Shown: positions 1 through 9,872 of the stretch, one piece after another | Numbering within the stretch: position 1 is the first letter of the stretch | How the letters are laid out: every line of letters begins with the position of its first letter | Assembly (NCBI GenBank): GCA_029225225.1 | Contig: JAQXWB010000010.1 | Location: 1 to 32,000, forward strand | Origin: Bacillota bacterium | Lineage (GTDB): Bacteria; Bacillota; Clostridia; Oscillospirales; Oscillospiraceae | DNA length: 32,000 nt | Direction of reading: 5' to 3' | The notes under the pieces: model-generated | Database searches by the model: none | Seen by the model: the letters and a program-made list of their open reading frames with translations, nothing else | Told to the model about the DNA's origin: nothing | Translations under genes and position numbers: made by a program

Positions 1-3000
1 CGCAACAAAGACATTGACGGCCTTAATTGCGTTCATAGGCTCAATCGCATTCGCTGCAGCATAAAAAGCGTCATTATATTCTGCTACAATAACGATCTTA
101 TCCCCCACGGAGAGCGAAGCTGCTACTGTATACGAGCCGGGAGTCGTACTAATATCAGCTCCACAACGATCGCACAGCCTGTCTCCGTCATGGTCAAAGT
201 GTCCCAATGCAGCAATTACTTTTTGCGCTGTCAGGATTTCATTGCAAACCGCACAATGACTTCCTTCCGTTAAACCGGTTTCGGTACAGGTGGCATCAAC
301 TGCAGTATCAGTTACGGGAGTATGACCCAACGGTGCAATGACTGTACTGTCTTCTTCAATCACAATATTTGCCTCCGCGTCGGAGAAATACCTTCCGCAA
401 TCCTCGCAGAACCAGTAAGCAATATAGCCGGACTCTGTACAGCTTGCCGCTACCGCCTCATGTGCGATCAGGTTTTCATGCTCACAAGGTATGATCGCAT
501 TTGCCGCGATGTTGTACAAATAGCCGCTGTCCGTGCCGCTGTTTACGCTGCCGTCCTTCGAATAGGAGAGAGAAAGCGTATGCGTGCCGGCGGTTAGCTC
601 TGCACTATAAGAATAGGTTTTTGTGCCGGAAATAGCATTCGCAATCGTCGTATTATCCAGCTTGATCGTGAGCTTATCGTAGCCGCTTTCGGAGGACACC
701 ATATAATCAAAGGCAAGCGTAAAGGCATGCTCCGATGTGAATGTGATCGTAGTGGCGGAAGTGCTGGAGGAAACGCCCTGATTCGAGGATTTGATCGCAT
801 TGCAGCCGACCGCGCTGTCATTCTCGCTGAAGCTCCACGGATAGCTCTCTCCCTCGGAGTAAGTCACTGTGACGCCTTCCAGCCGCATCGCCTGAAGCCT
901 GCTATCCTTATAGAGAATAAAAGTATGCTCTCCGTTCAGGCATTGATACACCCAATAGGTATCCGATTCCTCTACAAGCTCGCCCTGCTGATGCCCCAAA
1001 GGTGCGATTTCCTCCGTCTTTGTCATGCCGCAGACTGTGCACATGAAAGCCATACTACCCGACTCCGTGCAGGTCGGCTGGATTACACTGTCCTCAACCC
1101 ACGCGTGGGCATCCTCGCTGGCATAGGAATAAACCTCGCCGCAGGTATTGCAGGTACAGGTAAATTTCACGCAGTCCGTCGTGCAGGTATACTCCCACGG
1201 CTCCGTCGTGTAGGAGCAATTCTCCCACCCCCGGGCATCCTCCATGATACAGAGCGTTAAGTTGGAAGCGCAGTTATTAAATGCAGAAGACCCGATTGTC
1301 GGCATATCTCCAATGAAGTGGACATGCCACAGGCTACTGCAGTTATTGAACGCCGAGCTGCCGATACTCGTCACACTCTCCGGAATCGTCATGTTCGTTA
1401 AGTGATTGCAGCCATAGAACGCATAGCCGCCAATGCTCGTTGCGCCGCTTTCAAGAATAACAGAGTTGATGATCGTACTGTAGGAATACCAAGGTGCGCG
1501 ATTAGAACTCGACGAAGAATAATTAGCCATATTGCCCGAGCCGGTAATGACCAAGCTCCCTGTTTCGGAATTCAGCGTCCATGTCAGGTTCGTTCCGCAA
1601 CGTCCGCTGTAAACGATAGCCTCCACGCCGCAGATCGTGCAAATGCCATCCTCGAATTCATGCGCCGTAAAGGTATATCCGTTTGTTTCCGCATAGCTTT
1701 GTGCGGTAGAATTCCGATACCCGTGAATCTCCGTCGTTCCGGCAACGCCGAGCGTGGTGCTGCAGCTGTTGATAGAACACCCGGAATTCAAAAGGGTAAT
1801 GCCGGTCAAGTTGCCGCAATCACAGAATGCATCGCGACCGATACTCGTTACGCTCTCCGGAATCGTTACGCTCGTCAGACTGCTGCATCCGTAGAACGCA
1901 TAGCTGCCGATACTCGTCACACTGTCCGGAATCGTTATGCTCTCCAAGCTGTTGCAGCAGAAGAACACACCACTGTCAATACTCGTCACACCTTCAGGAA
2001 TCGTTACTCTTGTCAGGCTGCTGCAATTCTCGAATGCAGAACCACCTATGCTCGTTACGCTTTCCGGAATTGTTACACTTATCAGGTTGCTGCAGAACGA
2101 GAATGCACGATTACCGATACTTGTTACGCTATCCGGAATTGTCACGTCTGTTAAGCTGCTGCAGCCTTCGAACATAGAATCACTGATGCAAATCAGACCG
2201 TTCGGAATCACCACGCCCGTCAGGTTGCTGCATCGGGCAAACGCGTAGTCGCCAATGCTCGTTACCCTTTCCGGAATTGTTACACTCGTTAGGCTGCTGA
2301 AGTAGAATGCAGAACAACCGATATTCGTCACAGTTTCCGGAATTGTTACGCTTGTCAGGAAACCACAACACGCAAAAGCACTGTCAGCGATGCTCGTCAC
2401 ACCACTTGGAATGACATATTCGGTTTCCGTTTTCCCTGTGGGATAAACATACAGAACAGTTTTATCTTTGCTGAATAAAACGCCGTTCTCAGACGCATAT
2501 GAGGTGTTTTCTTCTGCGACACATATTTCTGTCAAGCTTGCGTATCGGCACAAAATATCGCTGCAGATACCTGTCACATCGGCAGCAATATCCACCGACC
2601 TTATAACATCATCATATCCGTCAATCAGCCATTCAGGCTCTGAATCGGTATAGTCATACATATCTCCGGAGCCTTCGATGTGCAAAACTAAGCTTCCGTC
2701 CAAACGCCATGTAAGGTTTTCACCGCAAATACCGTCGGCATATGTACAATCCGCCGCTGATATCCCGCAATTGCTGCATATCGTATTATCGAAATCATGC
2801 ATATCGCAGTTGATCTGTATACTTCCCATTTGAAGTGCAGTAAGTGCTTCACCCGCATCCTTGGAAATACTCGCCGCAGGAATGATATAGTCTTCAATAT
2901 ACATGGACATAATGCCATCCGTTTGGTTGTTAAAACACAACATGGCAATCGCGCCTGCAGCAGCGGCGTTATTCAGCTTCTCTTGGAAACTAATTGTGCC

Positions 3001-6000
3001 ACGTTGCACAACTGCCACTTTACCGGATACATCTAATTCAGCATAATCCTCAGCGGTACCGTAACCGGGAACCACAGCAAACTCGACTGTTTGGCCGGTC
3101 ATCGCGGAAAACAACGCGCTGTCGTCACTCTCGAGGTATCTGTAGCTCCCTCCGTCGCTAACGTAAATCTCGCTTGCGATCGCTTTTTGCGGAGTATTGC
3201 AGTAGCTGCAAATACAACCTTGACTAAAGTCATGCGTTGAGTATGTATATCCATACTTTTCCGCGTAGCTCATTGCAGTGGAGTTCCACTCTCCATGAAT
3301 CACCGTTTTTCCTGCAACGCCCAAAGTATATGCACTATCCGATGTATATGTACTATTGAAAATGGTACAACTTGGGTTCAAGACGATCACGCTCGTCAGA
3401 CTACTGCAATACTTGAATGCATTTCTATTGATTCTCGTCACACTTTCCGGAATCATTACACTCGTCAGGTTATCACAGTTATAGAACGCGTAATTGCCGA
3501 TGCTTGTTGCGCCGCTTTCAAGAATAACAGAGTTGATAATCGCGCGGTAGGAATACCAAGGTGCGCAATCGGAGCTTGACGAGGAATAATCCGGCATATT
3601 ACCCGAACCGAAAATCACCATGCAGCCGCTTGCAGGATCCAATGTCCATGTCAGGCTCTCCCCACAGCTTCCGCTAAAAATGATTGCACCCGCACCGCAG
3701 ATCGTACAAACGCCGTCCTCGAATTCATGCGCTGTAAAGGTGTATCCGTTTATCTTTGCATACCTTTGCGCAGTGGAATACCGATATCCGTGAATCTCCG
3801 TCATTCCCGCAACACCGAGCGCTGTGCTTTCAGTGCTGTAGTTGCCGATAGAACACAATGGATTCAAAACGGTAACTCCTGTTAGGTCGCTGCAACCGGA
3901 GAATGCATAGTTGCCAATGCTCGTCACACTTTCCGGAATTGTCACGCTTGTCAGGCTGCTGCAGCCGGAAAACGCAGAACCGCCAATACTCGTCACGCCC
4001 TCCGGAATTGTCACGCTTGTCAGGCTGCTGCAGCCGGAAAACGCAGAACCGCCGATGCTTGTCACTCCGCTTTCTATCGCAACCGACTTGATTAGCCTTC
4101 GGTAAACATACCATGGAGCCGATCCACTGCTGCTATAATTTGTCATAGCGCCTGTGCCGGAAATGGTCAGCGCTCCGGTTTGCAAATCAAATGTCCATAC
4201 CGCCGCATCGCCACAGTTGCCTGTCAAGACAGAGCTTTCCCCGCAGATGGTGCAAATGCCATTTTCGAATATATGGCCAATAAATGTATAGCCGTAGTTA
4301 GCGGCATAGGTTGCAGCCGTAGAGTCCGGATAACCGAAAATAACGCAAGAGTTTCCTAATGTGTTTGAGCTGGCGTAGATCGAACATTCCGGATTCATGA
4401 TCGTAATGCTTCCTAAACTGCTGCAGTTGTCGAACGCATTATTGCTGATACTCGTTACGTTCTCCAGAATTGTCACACTCGTCAGGCTGCTACAGCCACT
4501 GAACGCAGAACTACCGACACTGGTGATGCTTTCGGGAATTTCATATTCCACATCCGTTTTTCCTGCGGGATATTTCAACAATGTTGACTTATCCTTATTG
4601 AACAAAACACCATTATCCGAGGAATAAACCATATTCCCTTCTGCCACATCTATGGCAGCCAGATTGCTGCAGCCCTGTAGCGCACCGCTGTCAATGTTTG
4701 TGACATTTACGGGAATCGTCACACACATAAGACTGCTGCAGTCTCTGAACGCAGAACTGACAATGCTGGTGACGCTTTCGGGGATTTCATATTCTACATC
4801 CGCTTTTCCTGCGGGATATTTCAGCAATGTTGACTTATCCTCATTGAACAAAACACCCTTATCCGAGGAATAAACCATATTCCCTTCTGCCACATCTATG
4901 GCAGCCAAGCTACTGCAGTGATAGAACGCAGAATCGTCTATGCGGGTTACGCTTTCGGGAATCGCCACGCTTGTCAAGCTGCTGCAATATGCGAACGCAT
5001 TGTTGTTGATGCTCGTCACGCCTTCCGGAATCGTTACACTTGTCAAGCTTCTGCAGCCGGAAAATGCAGAGCTGCCAATGCCGGTTACGCTTTCGGGGAT
5101 CGTTACGCTTGTCAGGTTGCTACAGCCGTAGAACGCACAAGAGCCTATGCGGGTTACGCCGTATTCTATTACTACAGAATGAACATTTGTATCGCGGGGA
5201 TACCAAGGTGCAATACCGATATCTCCTGATCTATCATCTATATCTCCTGTTCCGCCAATCACCAATGTTCCATCTTTACATAAATACCAATAAACATTGC
5301 TGCCGCAGGTTCCGTTTGCTACAACCTCCAGACCGCAAATCACGCATACATTATTATTTGAAAAGGAATGGGCAAGCTTCGGAATTCCCTCGGAATAGCT
5401 GTCTCCGCAGACGGTACAAGTATAGCTCATAACGCCTGCTTCCGTACAGGTTGGCTCCGTAAGGACGGTAGCCTCATAAGCGTGATTCGTTTGCGTATGG
5501 ACCGAGAAGCTGCCGGTATTGGAGGAGCTGTAAAATCTTGCGCCGAAATAATAGGTTGTTCCCGCCGTCAGGGTATAGGTCAGCGAGAAATTATACCCTT
5601 CACTGCTGTCATCATTAGAGGCAAGGCAATTTCCTTGGTTGTCATAGAGATAACCATAGGTATCGTAATTACCGGTAGAATAGAAGGTATAGCTCTCCGT
5701 ATATTCCGGCACAAACATGAAGTAGGCATAGCCGCCCGCAGCGGAGATCACCGCCTCTTTGGTTTCATCTGCGGCAATGCTCTGCGCCGTATTTTCCGTA
5801 TAGCTGTCGCCGCAGTTCGAGCAGGTGTAGACATTGCGCCCCACCAGCTGCTGCATAACATAGTTATGTCCCCATGCCGTGAAGCTTTCCGTGTAGTTGT
5901 CGCCGCAGCTGCTGCAGGTATAGGAAACCTCGCCGTCTTGGGTGCAGCTTACCTGGGTAATAACGGTTTTAATATAATCATGATGTCCGTTTTCACAGTC

Positions 6001-9000
6001 CACAATTGATTCAAACGAGTAACCGAACTTCTCGGCATAGCTCCACGCCGTCGAGTCTTGGTGGGCATGGAGCACCGTTGTTCCCGCGACACCCAGCGTT
6101 GTGCTGCCGTCCGCAATATCGCAGGAATCCGCATGGATGTACACAGAGGAAAGCTGCGAACAATCCGTAAATGCGCTCTGCCCAATCGAACATACGCCAT
6201 CGTGTATCGTTACGGATGTGAGATGCGCGTTGTAAGCAAAGGCACCCGCACCGATTTGGGTAACCGTATCCGGCAGAATATACTCCGCATTCTCACGCCC
6301 GCCGGGATAGCAAATCAGTAACGTACCGTCATGATTGAAAAGGACTCCATCATCGGAGCGGTATGTTGTATTGCTTTCCTCCACCGTAATTCTTATCAGG
6401 CTTGCACACGGAGCAAACGCCCAGTCGCCGATCTCGTTCACGGAAGCCGGTATCGTAATTTCAGTCAAATGACTGCAAAGCGAAAAAGCCTGGGTACCGA
6501 TGCTTTCCAGCGATTCAGGCAGCACAACCGCAGGAAGCGCGGTGCAATTCCAAAACGCGTTTTCTTCAATTTTGGTGACTGTACTCGAGATGCTGATGGA
6601 GGTTAATTGCGTGCAGTTTTCAAACGCTAAACTACCGATGTTTGTCAGCCCCTCCGGGAGAACGACAGAAGTAATGAGATCCTGATAATCTGCCCAAGGC
6701 GCAGTACAGGTATAGGATTCCATCGCACCCGTGCCGGAGATCGTCAAAACGCCGTTTCCGTTCAATTCCCATGTGAGCGATTCGCCGCAGCTGCCGCTTC
6801 CGTATAGATATTCCTCCGCCGAAATACCGCAGGAAGTGCATACGCCGTCTGTAAAGCTGTGCCCATACGCAGCAACTGAGTGCCTATACTCGCCTCCGCA
6901 AATATTGCAGGTGTAGCTCTCGATGCCTATTTCCGTACAGGTCGCCGTTGTGGTCATGGAGTATTCCCATATCGACAAGGGATAGCCGAACCAATCCCAG
7001 CCTTCGCTTCCTTCACGATAGCAAATGGTAAAGCCGTCTGCGCAGCCGTCAAAAACCGCCCTGCCAAAGCTGGGTTTATTGTCTAAAAAATGTGCGTGCA
7101 GCAGGCTGCTGCAGCCGTAAAACGCCCTTGTGCCAAGCGCATAGATGGCTTCTCCGCCGCCGCGTGTTGCATAAACGCCTCCATAACCGATAACACTTGC
7201 GGGAATGGTAATTTCTTTGAGCGCGGTACAATTGCGGAATGCCTCATCCGAGATATATCGGACGCCATCCGGAATCGCGATGTGTTCAAGGCTTGTACAT
7301 CCGTTAAAAGTGGCGGATGCAATATAGGAAAGCTGAGAAGATAGTTTTACTTCTTCCAGTCCGGTACAATCCTTCATTGCCGCGGTACTTATCCATGTGA
7401 CGGTATCCGGCATTTCTAACGCGGTTAAGCCGGAACAGCCGCGAAAAGCCGAGCTCTGTATACCGTTCACTCCGCTCGGTATCGTATAACTGCCGGAAAA
7501 TGCGCCGGGGCACTGATAGAGGGTCGTCTTGCTTTTATTATAAAGGACGCCGTTTTCATCCGTGCAGTATGCAGTATTATCCGCTGCAACAGAAATCATG
7601 TTTAAATTACTGCAATCCGCAAAGGCACCGCTTCCGATATAGGTTACGCCTGACGGGACAGAAACAGATGTCAGCCTCTTACAGCCGGCGAAGGCCTCAG
7701 AATAGATTTCTTCCACGCCTGTCGGAACCGAAAAAGCCCCGTCATAAGCGCCGGGCGCTTTGATCAGTCTTGTTTTATCCTTATTATACAGGATACCGTT
7801 TGCGTCACTGCTGTAATTCGCGTTTTCCTCATCGACGACGAATCCCGTCAGGCTTTCACAGCCATTACAGAAATCACTTGACAAATAGGTGACGCCGGAG
7901 GGGATCGTAATACTCGTAAGCGCTGAACAATTATAAAATGCCTTTGTGCCGATTGTGGTAATACCGGTCGCAAAAGTTACATTTGTTAAATCCGCACAGC
8001 CTGCAAACACATATGCCCCAACCTCTGTCACATCCGCAGGGAAAGTTACTTCCGTCACCAAGACATCATTCACGAATAGCTTCCCTGCATAGTATAAGGG
8101 ATTGGATTGCAGTTGATGGAAGACAATACCGCACCATGCATCAATGTCTGTTATGTTGACTTTCTGCAAATCTGTGCATTCGGCAAAGGCATAGTAGTCG
8201 ATTTCCTCAAGGGACGCCGGCAGCGTGATTTCACAAAGACTTGTGCATTCACTAAATGCATTCCCGCCGATGCTGGTTACACCCTCTTCAATTACAACCG
8301 TCTTTATTTTGTCTGAAAGATATGCCCACGGTGCCGAGCTGTATGTTGTGCTCCAGTCTGCATAGTAGCATGTAAAACTGTACATGCTCCCGCTGCCAGA
8401 AATGGTTAGATTTCCGGTACTTTCATCAAAGCTCCATGTCAGGTTCTCACCGCAGGTTCCGGAAGTTTGCGAGGTTGTTCCCCCACCGCTTCCTAAATTC
8501 CCCAAATAATTCACGGTAATTGCTGTGATAGGCATCGCGTCCGTATCTTCAGAAACAGCGTATGTCCCATCCAAGAGGTTTGTTACCATTGCCGCATAAT
8601 CATTTTGAGTAAAACTGTCATTCCACTGTGTAGACTCCGGCAGGCATACAAAGTTCTTTTCCAACTCCGTTGCAGATACCAGCCCAAGCGATTGAATTTG
8701 ACCTGCATATGCCGCCCAGTCATCATTCACGATGATGCTTTCCAAAACGGCGTTCACCGTCGCGCCGAGGTTCTTCATCGCAGAAGTAAGCGTAAGACCT
8801 TCACTGTACCATGCATCAATCGTCTGCGCCTGATCCACATCGACGCCGATCACTTTCGCTCCGTCAAGTTTCGCCGCAGCCTCTGCGACAGAAGTAAACA
8901 CGCCTCCCCCGCAGGCAAAAACAACCTGCGTGCCCGCAGCATACCACGCGTCCATGAAAGCGGTAATATTGGCATCCCCGTAAAACTGATTGCTGTATGC

Positions 9001-9708
9001 GAAATTGACCGCTACCTCGTTTTCCGTTCCAAGCTCCTTTGCCGCAGTGTCAATGCCCTGAACGAAACCGTAGCCATAGCGCATCACCGCCGGCACAGCC
9101 ATTGCGCCCAAAAAGCCGAGCTGTGTGTAGCCCAGCTTTACCGCCGCATAGCCTGCCATAAAGCCCGCAAGCTCTTCCTGATAAAGCGCGCAGAACACAT
9201 TGGACATGTCTATATAGTCATGGATATCCCAATTCTCCGCATTGCCGTCATAGTTCTCTTCCACTTCCCATAATAAGTCGCTCTCGGAAACATCCAGGGC
9301 GACAAATTTCACATCCTGATACTTTTCGCAGGTTTCAACGATTGCTCTTGCAAAGGCATATCCCGGGAGTAGCAGCACATTGTTACCGTCGGCGACTGCG
9401 GCATCAATCATCGCCACACGCTCAGCGGTAGAGTCCCCTGCCGGCTTATAATAAGAATAGTCAACATTATGCGCCATGCACCAAGCGCTGCCCGCCTCAT
9501 GCACGGCTTGGTTAAATGCATGATCCGTGATATCTCCATAATCCGTGATCAGCGCCACATGCCACGCGGAATAATTTGCGTTGGTTGTTGCCTCATTTGT
9601 TGCTTCTCCGGCGTTCTCCTCTGCCGATACCAGAAGCGTAAAAGAGGAGGGAAACAGTGAAACCAACATAGCCAACAATAAAATAGTCGAAATAATCCTT
9701 CTTCGCAT
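1..9708 (-). CDS. Giant secreted BMP-domain/leucine-rich-repeat (BspA-type) surface protein, C-terminus outside window
   Basis: I read the frame codon by codon in line with the start and met no stop across 3,236 codons; the C-terminus lies beyond position 1. The ATG at 9708 follows AAGGAGTG. Residues 1-29 form a Sec signal peptide (MRRRII, hydrophobic core, VSA-EE) with no lipobox Cys. Residues about 38-396 resemble BMP/PnrA basic-membrane solute-binding proteins. After a GSGGG linker come seven copies of a beta module of the type CGENLTW...LTISGSG (near residues 415, 980, 1470, 1835, 2015, 2335 and 2705). Each leads into LRR_5 repeats of the form SVTSIGxxAFxxCxxL. Cys-rich segments (TCTExG...CxxCG), a PPC-like sandwich (about 1321-1406), a PA domain (about 2214-2296) and a late beta-sandwich (about 2945-3060) are interspersed. 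BspA-type LRR proteins are known adhesins or host-interaction proteins. Ligand binding by the N-terminal domain is inference. No anchor is visible because the C-terminus is missing. Confidence 0.93.
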   Translation of the reverse strand, partial: MRRRIISTILLLAMLVSLFPSSFTLLVSAEENAGEATNEATTNANYSAWHVALITDYGDITDHAFNQAVHEAGSAWCMAHNVDYSYYKPAGDSTAERVAMIDAAVADGNNVLLLPGYAFARAIVETCEKYQDVKFVALDVSESDLLWEVEENYDGNAENWDIHDYIDMSNVFCALYQEELAGFMAGYAAVKLGYTQLGFLGAMAVPAVMRYGYGFVQGIDTAAKELGTENEVAVNFAYSNQFYGDANITAFMDAWYAAGTQVVFACGGGVFTSVAEAAAKLDGAKVIGVDVDQAQTIDAWYSEGLTLTSAMKNLGATVNAVLESIIVNDDWAAYAGQIQSLGLVSATELEKNFVCLPESTQWNDSFTQNDYAAMVTNLLDGTYAVSEDTDAMPITAITVNYLGNLGSGGGTTSQTSGTCGENLTWSFDESTGNLTISGSGSMYSFTCYYADWSTTYSSAPWAYLSDKIKTVVIEEGVTSIGGNAFSECTSLCEITLPASLEEIDYYAFAECTDLQKVNITDIDAWCGIVFHQLQSNPLYYAGKLFVNDVLVTEVTFPADVTEVGAYVFAGCADLTNVTFATGITTIGTKAFYNCSALTSITIPSGVTYLSSDFCNGCESLTGFVVDEENANYSSDANGILYNKDKTRLIKAPGAYDGAFSVPTGVEEIYSEAFAGCKRLTSVSVPSGVTYIGSGAFADCSNLNMISVAADNTAYCTDENGVLYNKSKTTLYQCPGAFSGSYTIPSGVNGIQSSAFRGCSGLTALEMPDTVTWISTAAMKDCTGLEEVKLSSQLSYIASATFNGCTSLEHIAIPDGVRYISDEAFRNCTALKEITIPASVIGYGGVYATRGGGEAIYALGTRAFYGCSSLLHAHFLDNKPSFGRAVFDGCADGFTICYREGSEGWDWFGYPLSIWEYSMTTTATCTEIGIESYTCNICGGEYRHSVAAYGHSFTDGVCTSCGISAEEYLYGSGSCGESLTWELNGNGVLTISGTGAMESYTCTAPWADYQDLITSVVLPEGLTNIGSLAFENCTQLTSISISSTVTKIEENAFWNCTALPAVVLPESLESIGTQAFSLCSHLTEITIPASVNEIGDWAFAPCASLIRITVEESNTTYRSDDGVLFNHDGTLLICYPGGRENAEYILPDTVTQIGAGAFAYNAHLTSVTIHDGVCSIGQSAFTDCSQLSSVYIHADSCDIADGSTTLGVAGTTVLHAHQDSTAWSYAEKFGYSFESIVDCENGHHDYIKTVITQVSCTQDGEVSYTCSSCGDNYTESFTAWGHNYVMQQLVGRNVYTCSNCGDSYTENTAQSIAADETKEAVISAAGGYAYFMFVPEYTESYTFYSTGNYDTYGYLYDNQGNCLASNDDSSEGYNFSLTYTLTAGTTYYFGARFYSSSNTGSFSVHTQTNHAYEATVLTEPTCTEAGVMSYTCTVCGDSYSEGIPKLAHSFSNNNVCVICGLEVVANGTCGSNVYWYLCKDGTLVIGGTGDIDDRSGDIGIAPWYPRDTNVHSVVIEYGVTRIGSCAFYGCSNLTSVTIPESVTGIGSSAFSGCRSLTSVTIPEGVTSINNNAFAYCSSLTSVAIPESVTRIDDSAFYHCSSLAAIDVAEGNMVYSSDKGVLFNEDKSTLLKYPAGKADVEYEIPESVTSIVSSAFRDCSSLMCVTIPVNVTNIDSGALQGCSNLAAIDVAEGNMVYSSDNGVLFNKDKSTLLKYPAGKTDVEYEIPESITSVGSSAFSGCSSLTSVTILENVTSISNNAFDNCSSLGSITIMNPECSIYASSNTLGNSCVIFGYPDSTAATYAANYGYTFIGHIFENGICTICGESSVLTGNCGDAAVWTFDLQTGALTISGTGAMTNYSSSGSAPWYVYRRLIKSVAIESGVTSIGGSAFSGCSSLTSVTIPEGVTSIGGSAFSGCSSLTSVTIPESVTSIGNYAFSGCSDLTGVTVLNPLCSIGNYSTESTALGVAGMTEIHGYRYSTAQRYAKINGYTFTAHEFEDGVCTICGAGAIIFSGSCGESLTWTLDPASGCMVIFGSGNMPDYSSSSSDCAPWYSYRAIINSVILESGATSIGNYAFYNCDNLTSVMIPESVTRINRNAFKYCSSLTSVIVLNPSCTIFNSTYTSDSAYTLGVAGKTVIHGEWNSTAMSYAEKYGYTYSTHDFSQGCICSYCNTPQKAIASEIYVSDGGSYRYLESDDSALFSAMTGQTVEFAVVPGYGTAEDYAELDVSGKVAVVQRGTISFQEKLNNAAAAGAIAMLCFNNQTDGIMSMYIEDYIIPAASISKDAGEALTALQMGSIQINCDMHDFDNTICSNCGISAADCTYADGICGENLTWRLDGSLVLHIEGSGDMYDYTDSEPEWLIDGYDDVIRSVDIAADVTGICSDILCRYASLTEICVAEENTSYASENGVLFSKDKTVLYVYPTGKTETEYVIPSGVTSIADSAFACCGFLTSVTIPETVTNIGCSAFYFSSLTSVTIPERVTSIGDYAFARCSNLTGVVIPNGLICISDSMFEGCSSLTDVTIPDSVTSIGNRAFSFCSNLISVTIPESVTSIGGSAFENCSSLTRVTIPEGVTSIDSGVFFCCNSLESITIPDSVTSIGSYAFYGCSSLTSVTIPESVTSIGRDAFCDCGNLTGITLLNSGCSINSCSTTLGVAGTTEIHGYRNSTAQSYAETNGYTFTAHEFEDGICTICGVEAIVYSGRCGTNLTWTLNSETGSLVITGSGNMANYSSSSSNRAPWYSYSTIINSVILESGATSIGGYAFYGCNHLTNMTIPESVTSIGSSAFNNCSSLWHVHFIGDMPTIGSSAFNNCASNLTLCIMEDARGWENCSYTTEPWEYTCTTDCVKFTCTCNTCGEVYSYASEDAHAWVEDSVIQPTCTESGSMAFMCTVCGMTKTEEIAPLGHQQGELVEESDTYWVYQCLNGEHTFILYKDSRLQAMRLEGVTVTYSEGESYPWSFSENDSAVGCNAIKSSNQGVSSSTSATTITFTSEHAFTLAFDYMVSSESGYDKLTIKLDNTTIANAISGTKTYSYSAELTAGTHTLSLSYSKDGSVNSGTDSGYLYNIAANAIIPCEHENLIAHEAVAASCTESGYIAYWFCEDCGRYFSDAEANIVIEEDSTVIAPLGHTPVTDTAVDATCTETGLTEGSHCAVCNEILTAQKVIAALGHFDHDGDRLCDRCGADISTTPGSYTVAASLSVGDKIVIVAEYNDAFYAAANAIEPMNAIKAVNVFVA
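2820..3070 (-). other. PA (protease-associated) domain inside the giant protein
   Basis: Residues about 2214-2296 read GTAEDYAELDVSGKVAVVQRG, then FQEKLNNAAAAGAIAMLCFNN and IPAASISKDAGEAL. This is the usual order of a PA domain: the D-x-x-GKVAVVxRG strand, a helix with Ala-rich AGA, a strand with N/D, then the P-A-x-S/I element. PA domains are normally lids or interaction modules in proteases and receptors. No protease domain is visible in the part of the protein inside the window. Confidence 0.8.
3915..4070 (-). repeat. 69-bp tandem LRR repeats with near-identical DNA
   Basis: Successive 69-base (23-codon) units at about 3892-3960, 3961-4029 and 4030 onward share long identical runs, for example the CCGGAAAACGCAGAACCGCC segment at 3967 and again at 4036. 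The 23-residue period is that of LRR_5 repeats. The low DNA divergence points to recent unit copying. Confidence 0.8.
4541..4908 (-). repeat. Tandem duplication, about 240-bp period, within the LRR region
   Basis: The stretch 4541-4668 recurs at 4781-4908 with only a handful of substitutions by eye. It carries the same island (ENTxxSSDNG / LFNxDKSTLLKYPAGK) between LRR repeats. An offset of 240 bases equals 80 codons, so the frame is preserved. Confidence 0.85.
5490..5745 (-). other. PPC-like (pre-peptidase C-terminal type) beta-sandwich domain inside the giant protein
   Basis: Residues about 1321-1406 contain YTFYSTGNYDTYGYLYD, then NCLASNDDSSEGYNFSL and LTAGTTYYFGARFY. This succession (aromatic strand, D-T-x-G/Y-x-L-Y-D turn, N-D-D acidic loop, L-x-A-G-T-T-Y-Y-x strand) is characteristic of PPC-type sandwiches found in secreted proteins. 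It sits between two CxxC segments and before the next LRR block. Confidence 0.65.
8520..9600 (-). other. BMP/PnrA-like substrate-binding domain at the N-terminus of the giant protein
   Basis: Domain within the giant CDS, about residues 37-396. Visible family features are an opening beta strand (WHVALITDYGDITDHAFNQ), a central segment GFMAGYAAVKLGYTQLGFLGA, the GYGFVQGIDTAAKELG helix, and VFACGGGVFTSVAEAAAKL followed by AKVIGVDVDQ. This order matches BMP-family (nucleoside-binding PnrA/Med) lipoproteins. Normal members are free lipoproteins serving ABC importers, and no transporter genes lie beside this one. Here the domain has a plain signal peptide and is fused to repeats, which suggests an extracellular sensor, scavenger or binding module instead of an importer subunit. 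Confidence 0.8.
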
Positions 9709-9826
9709 ATGTCTCACTCCTTGCTGTAATATAGAAACTCTGAAGCAATCTGCGAGCACTTCGCAGTGCAGCACCGTAAATTGGTTCAGCGGTTTGTGAG
9801 GTTTTGAGTTCATCTATAAGCAAAAT

Positions 9827-9858
9827 CCTCTGCTCAAACGATGGAATCAGAGCAGAGG
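9827..9858 (-). terminator. Hairpin between the 41-residue peptide gene and the giant gene
   Basis: A 9-bp perfect inverted repeat (CCTCTGCTC / GAGCAGAGG, 14-base loop) begins 14 bases after the peptide stop codon on the minus strand. It is followed by ATTTTGCTT, a weak U-run. It could be a leaky terminator that gives high expression of the peptide and lower expression of the giant gene, or a processing or attenuation hairpin. Confidence 0.55.
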
Positions 9859-9872
9859 AAATTGTTTCCGCC

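Noticed and set aside
1436-2400. Possible CRISPR array suggested by regular repeats of about 69 bases
   Set aside because: The repeats are coding LRR_5 units in one open frame, with no unique spacers between identical repeats and no cas genes.
322-9273. Many plus-strand frames of 60-250 codons across 1-9700
   Set aside because: They lie antisense to the continuous giant frame, lack ribosome binding sites and read as mirror images of its LRR repeats.
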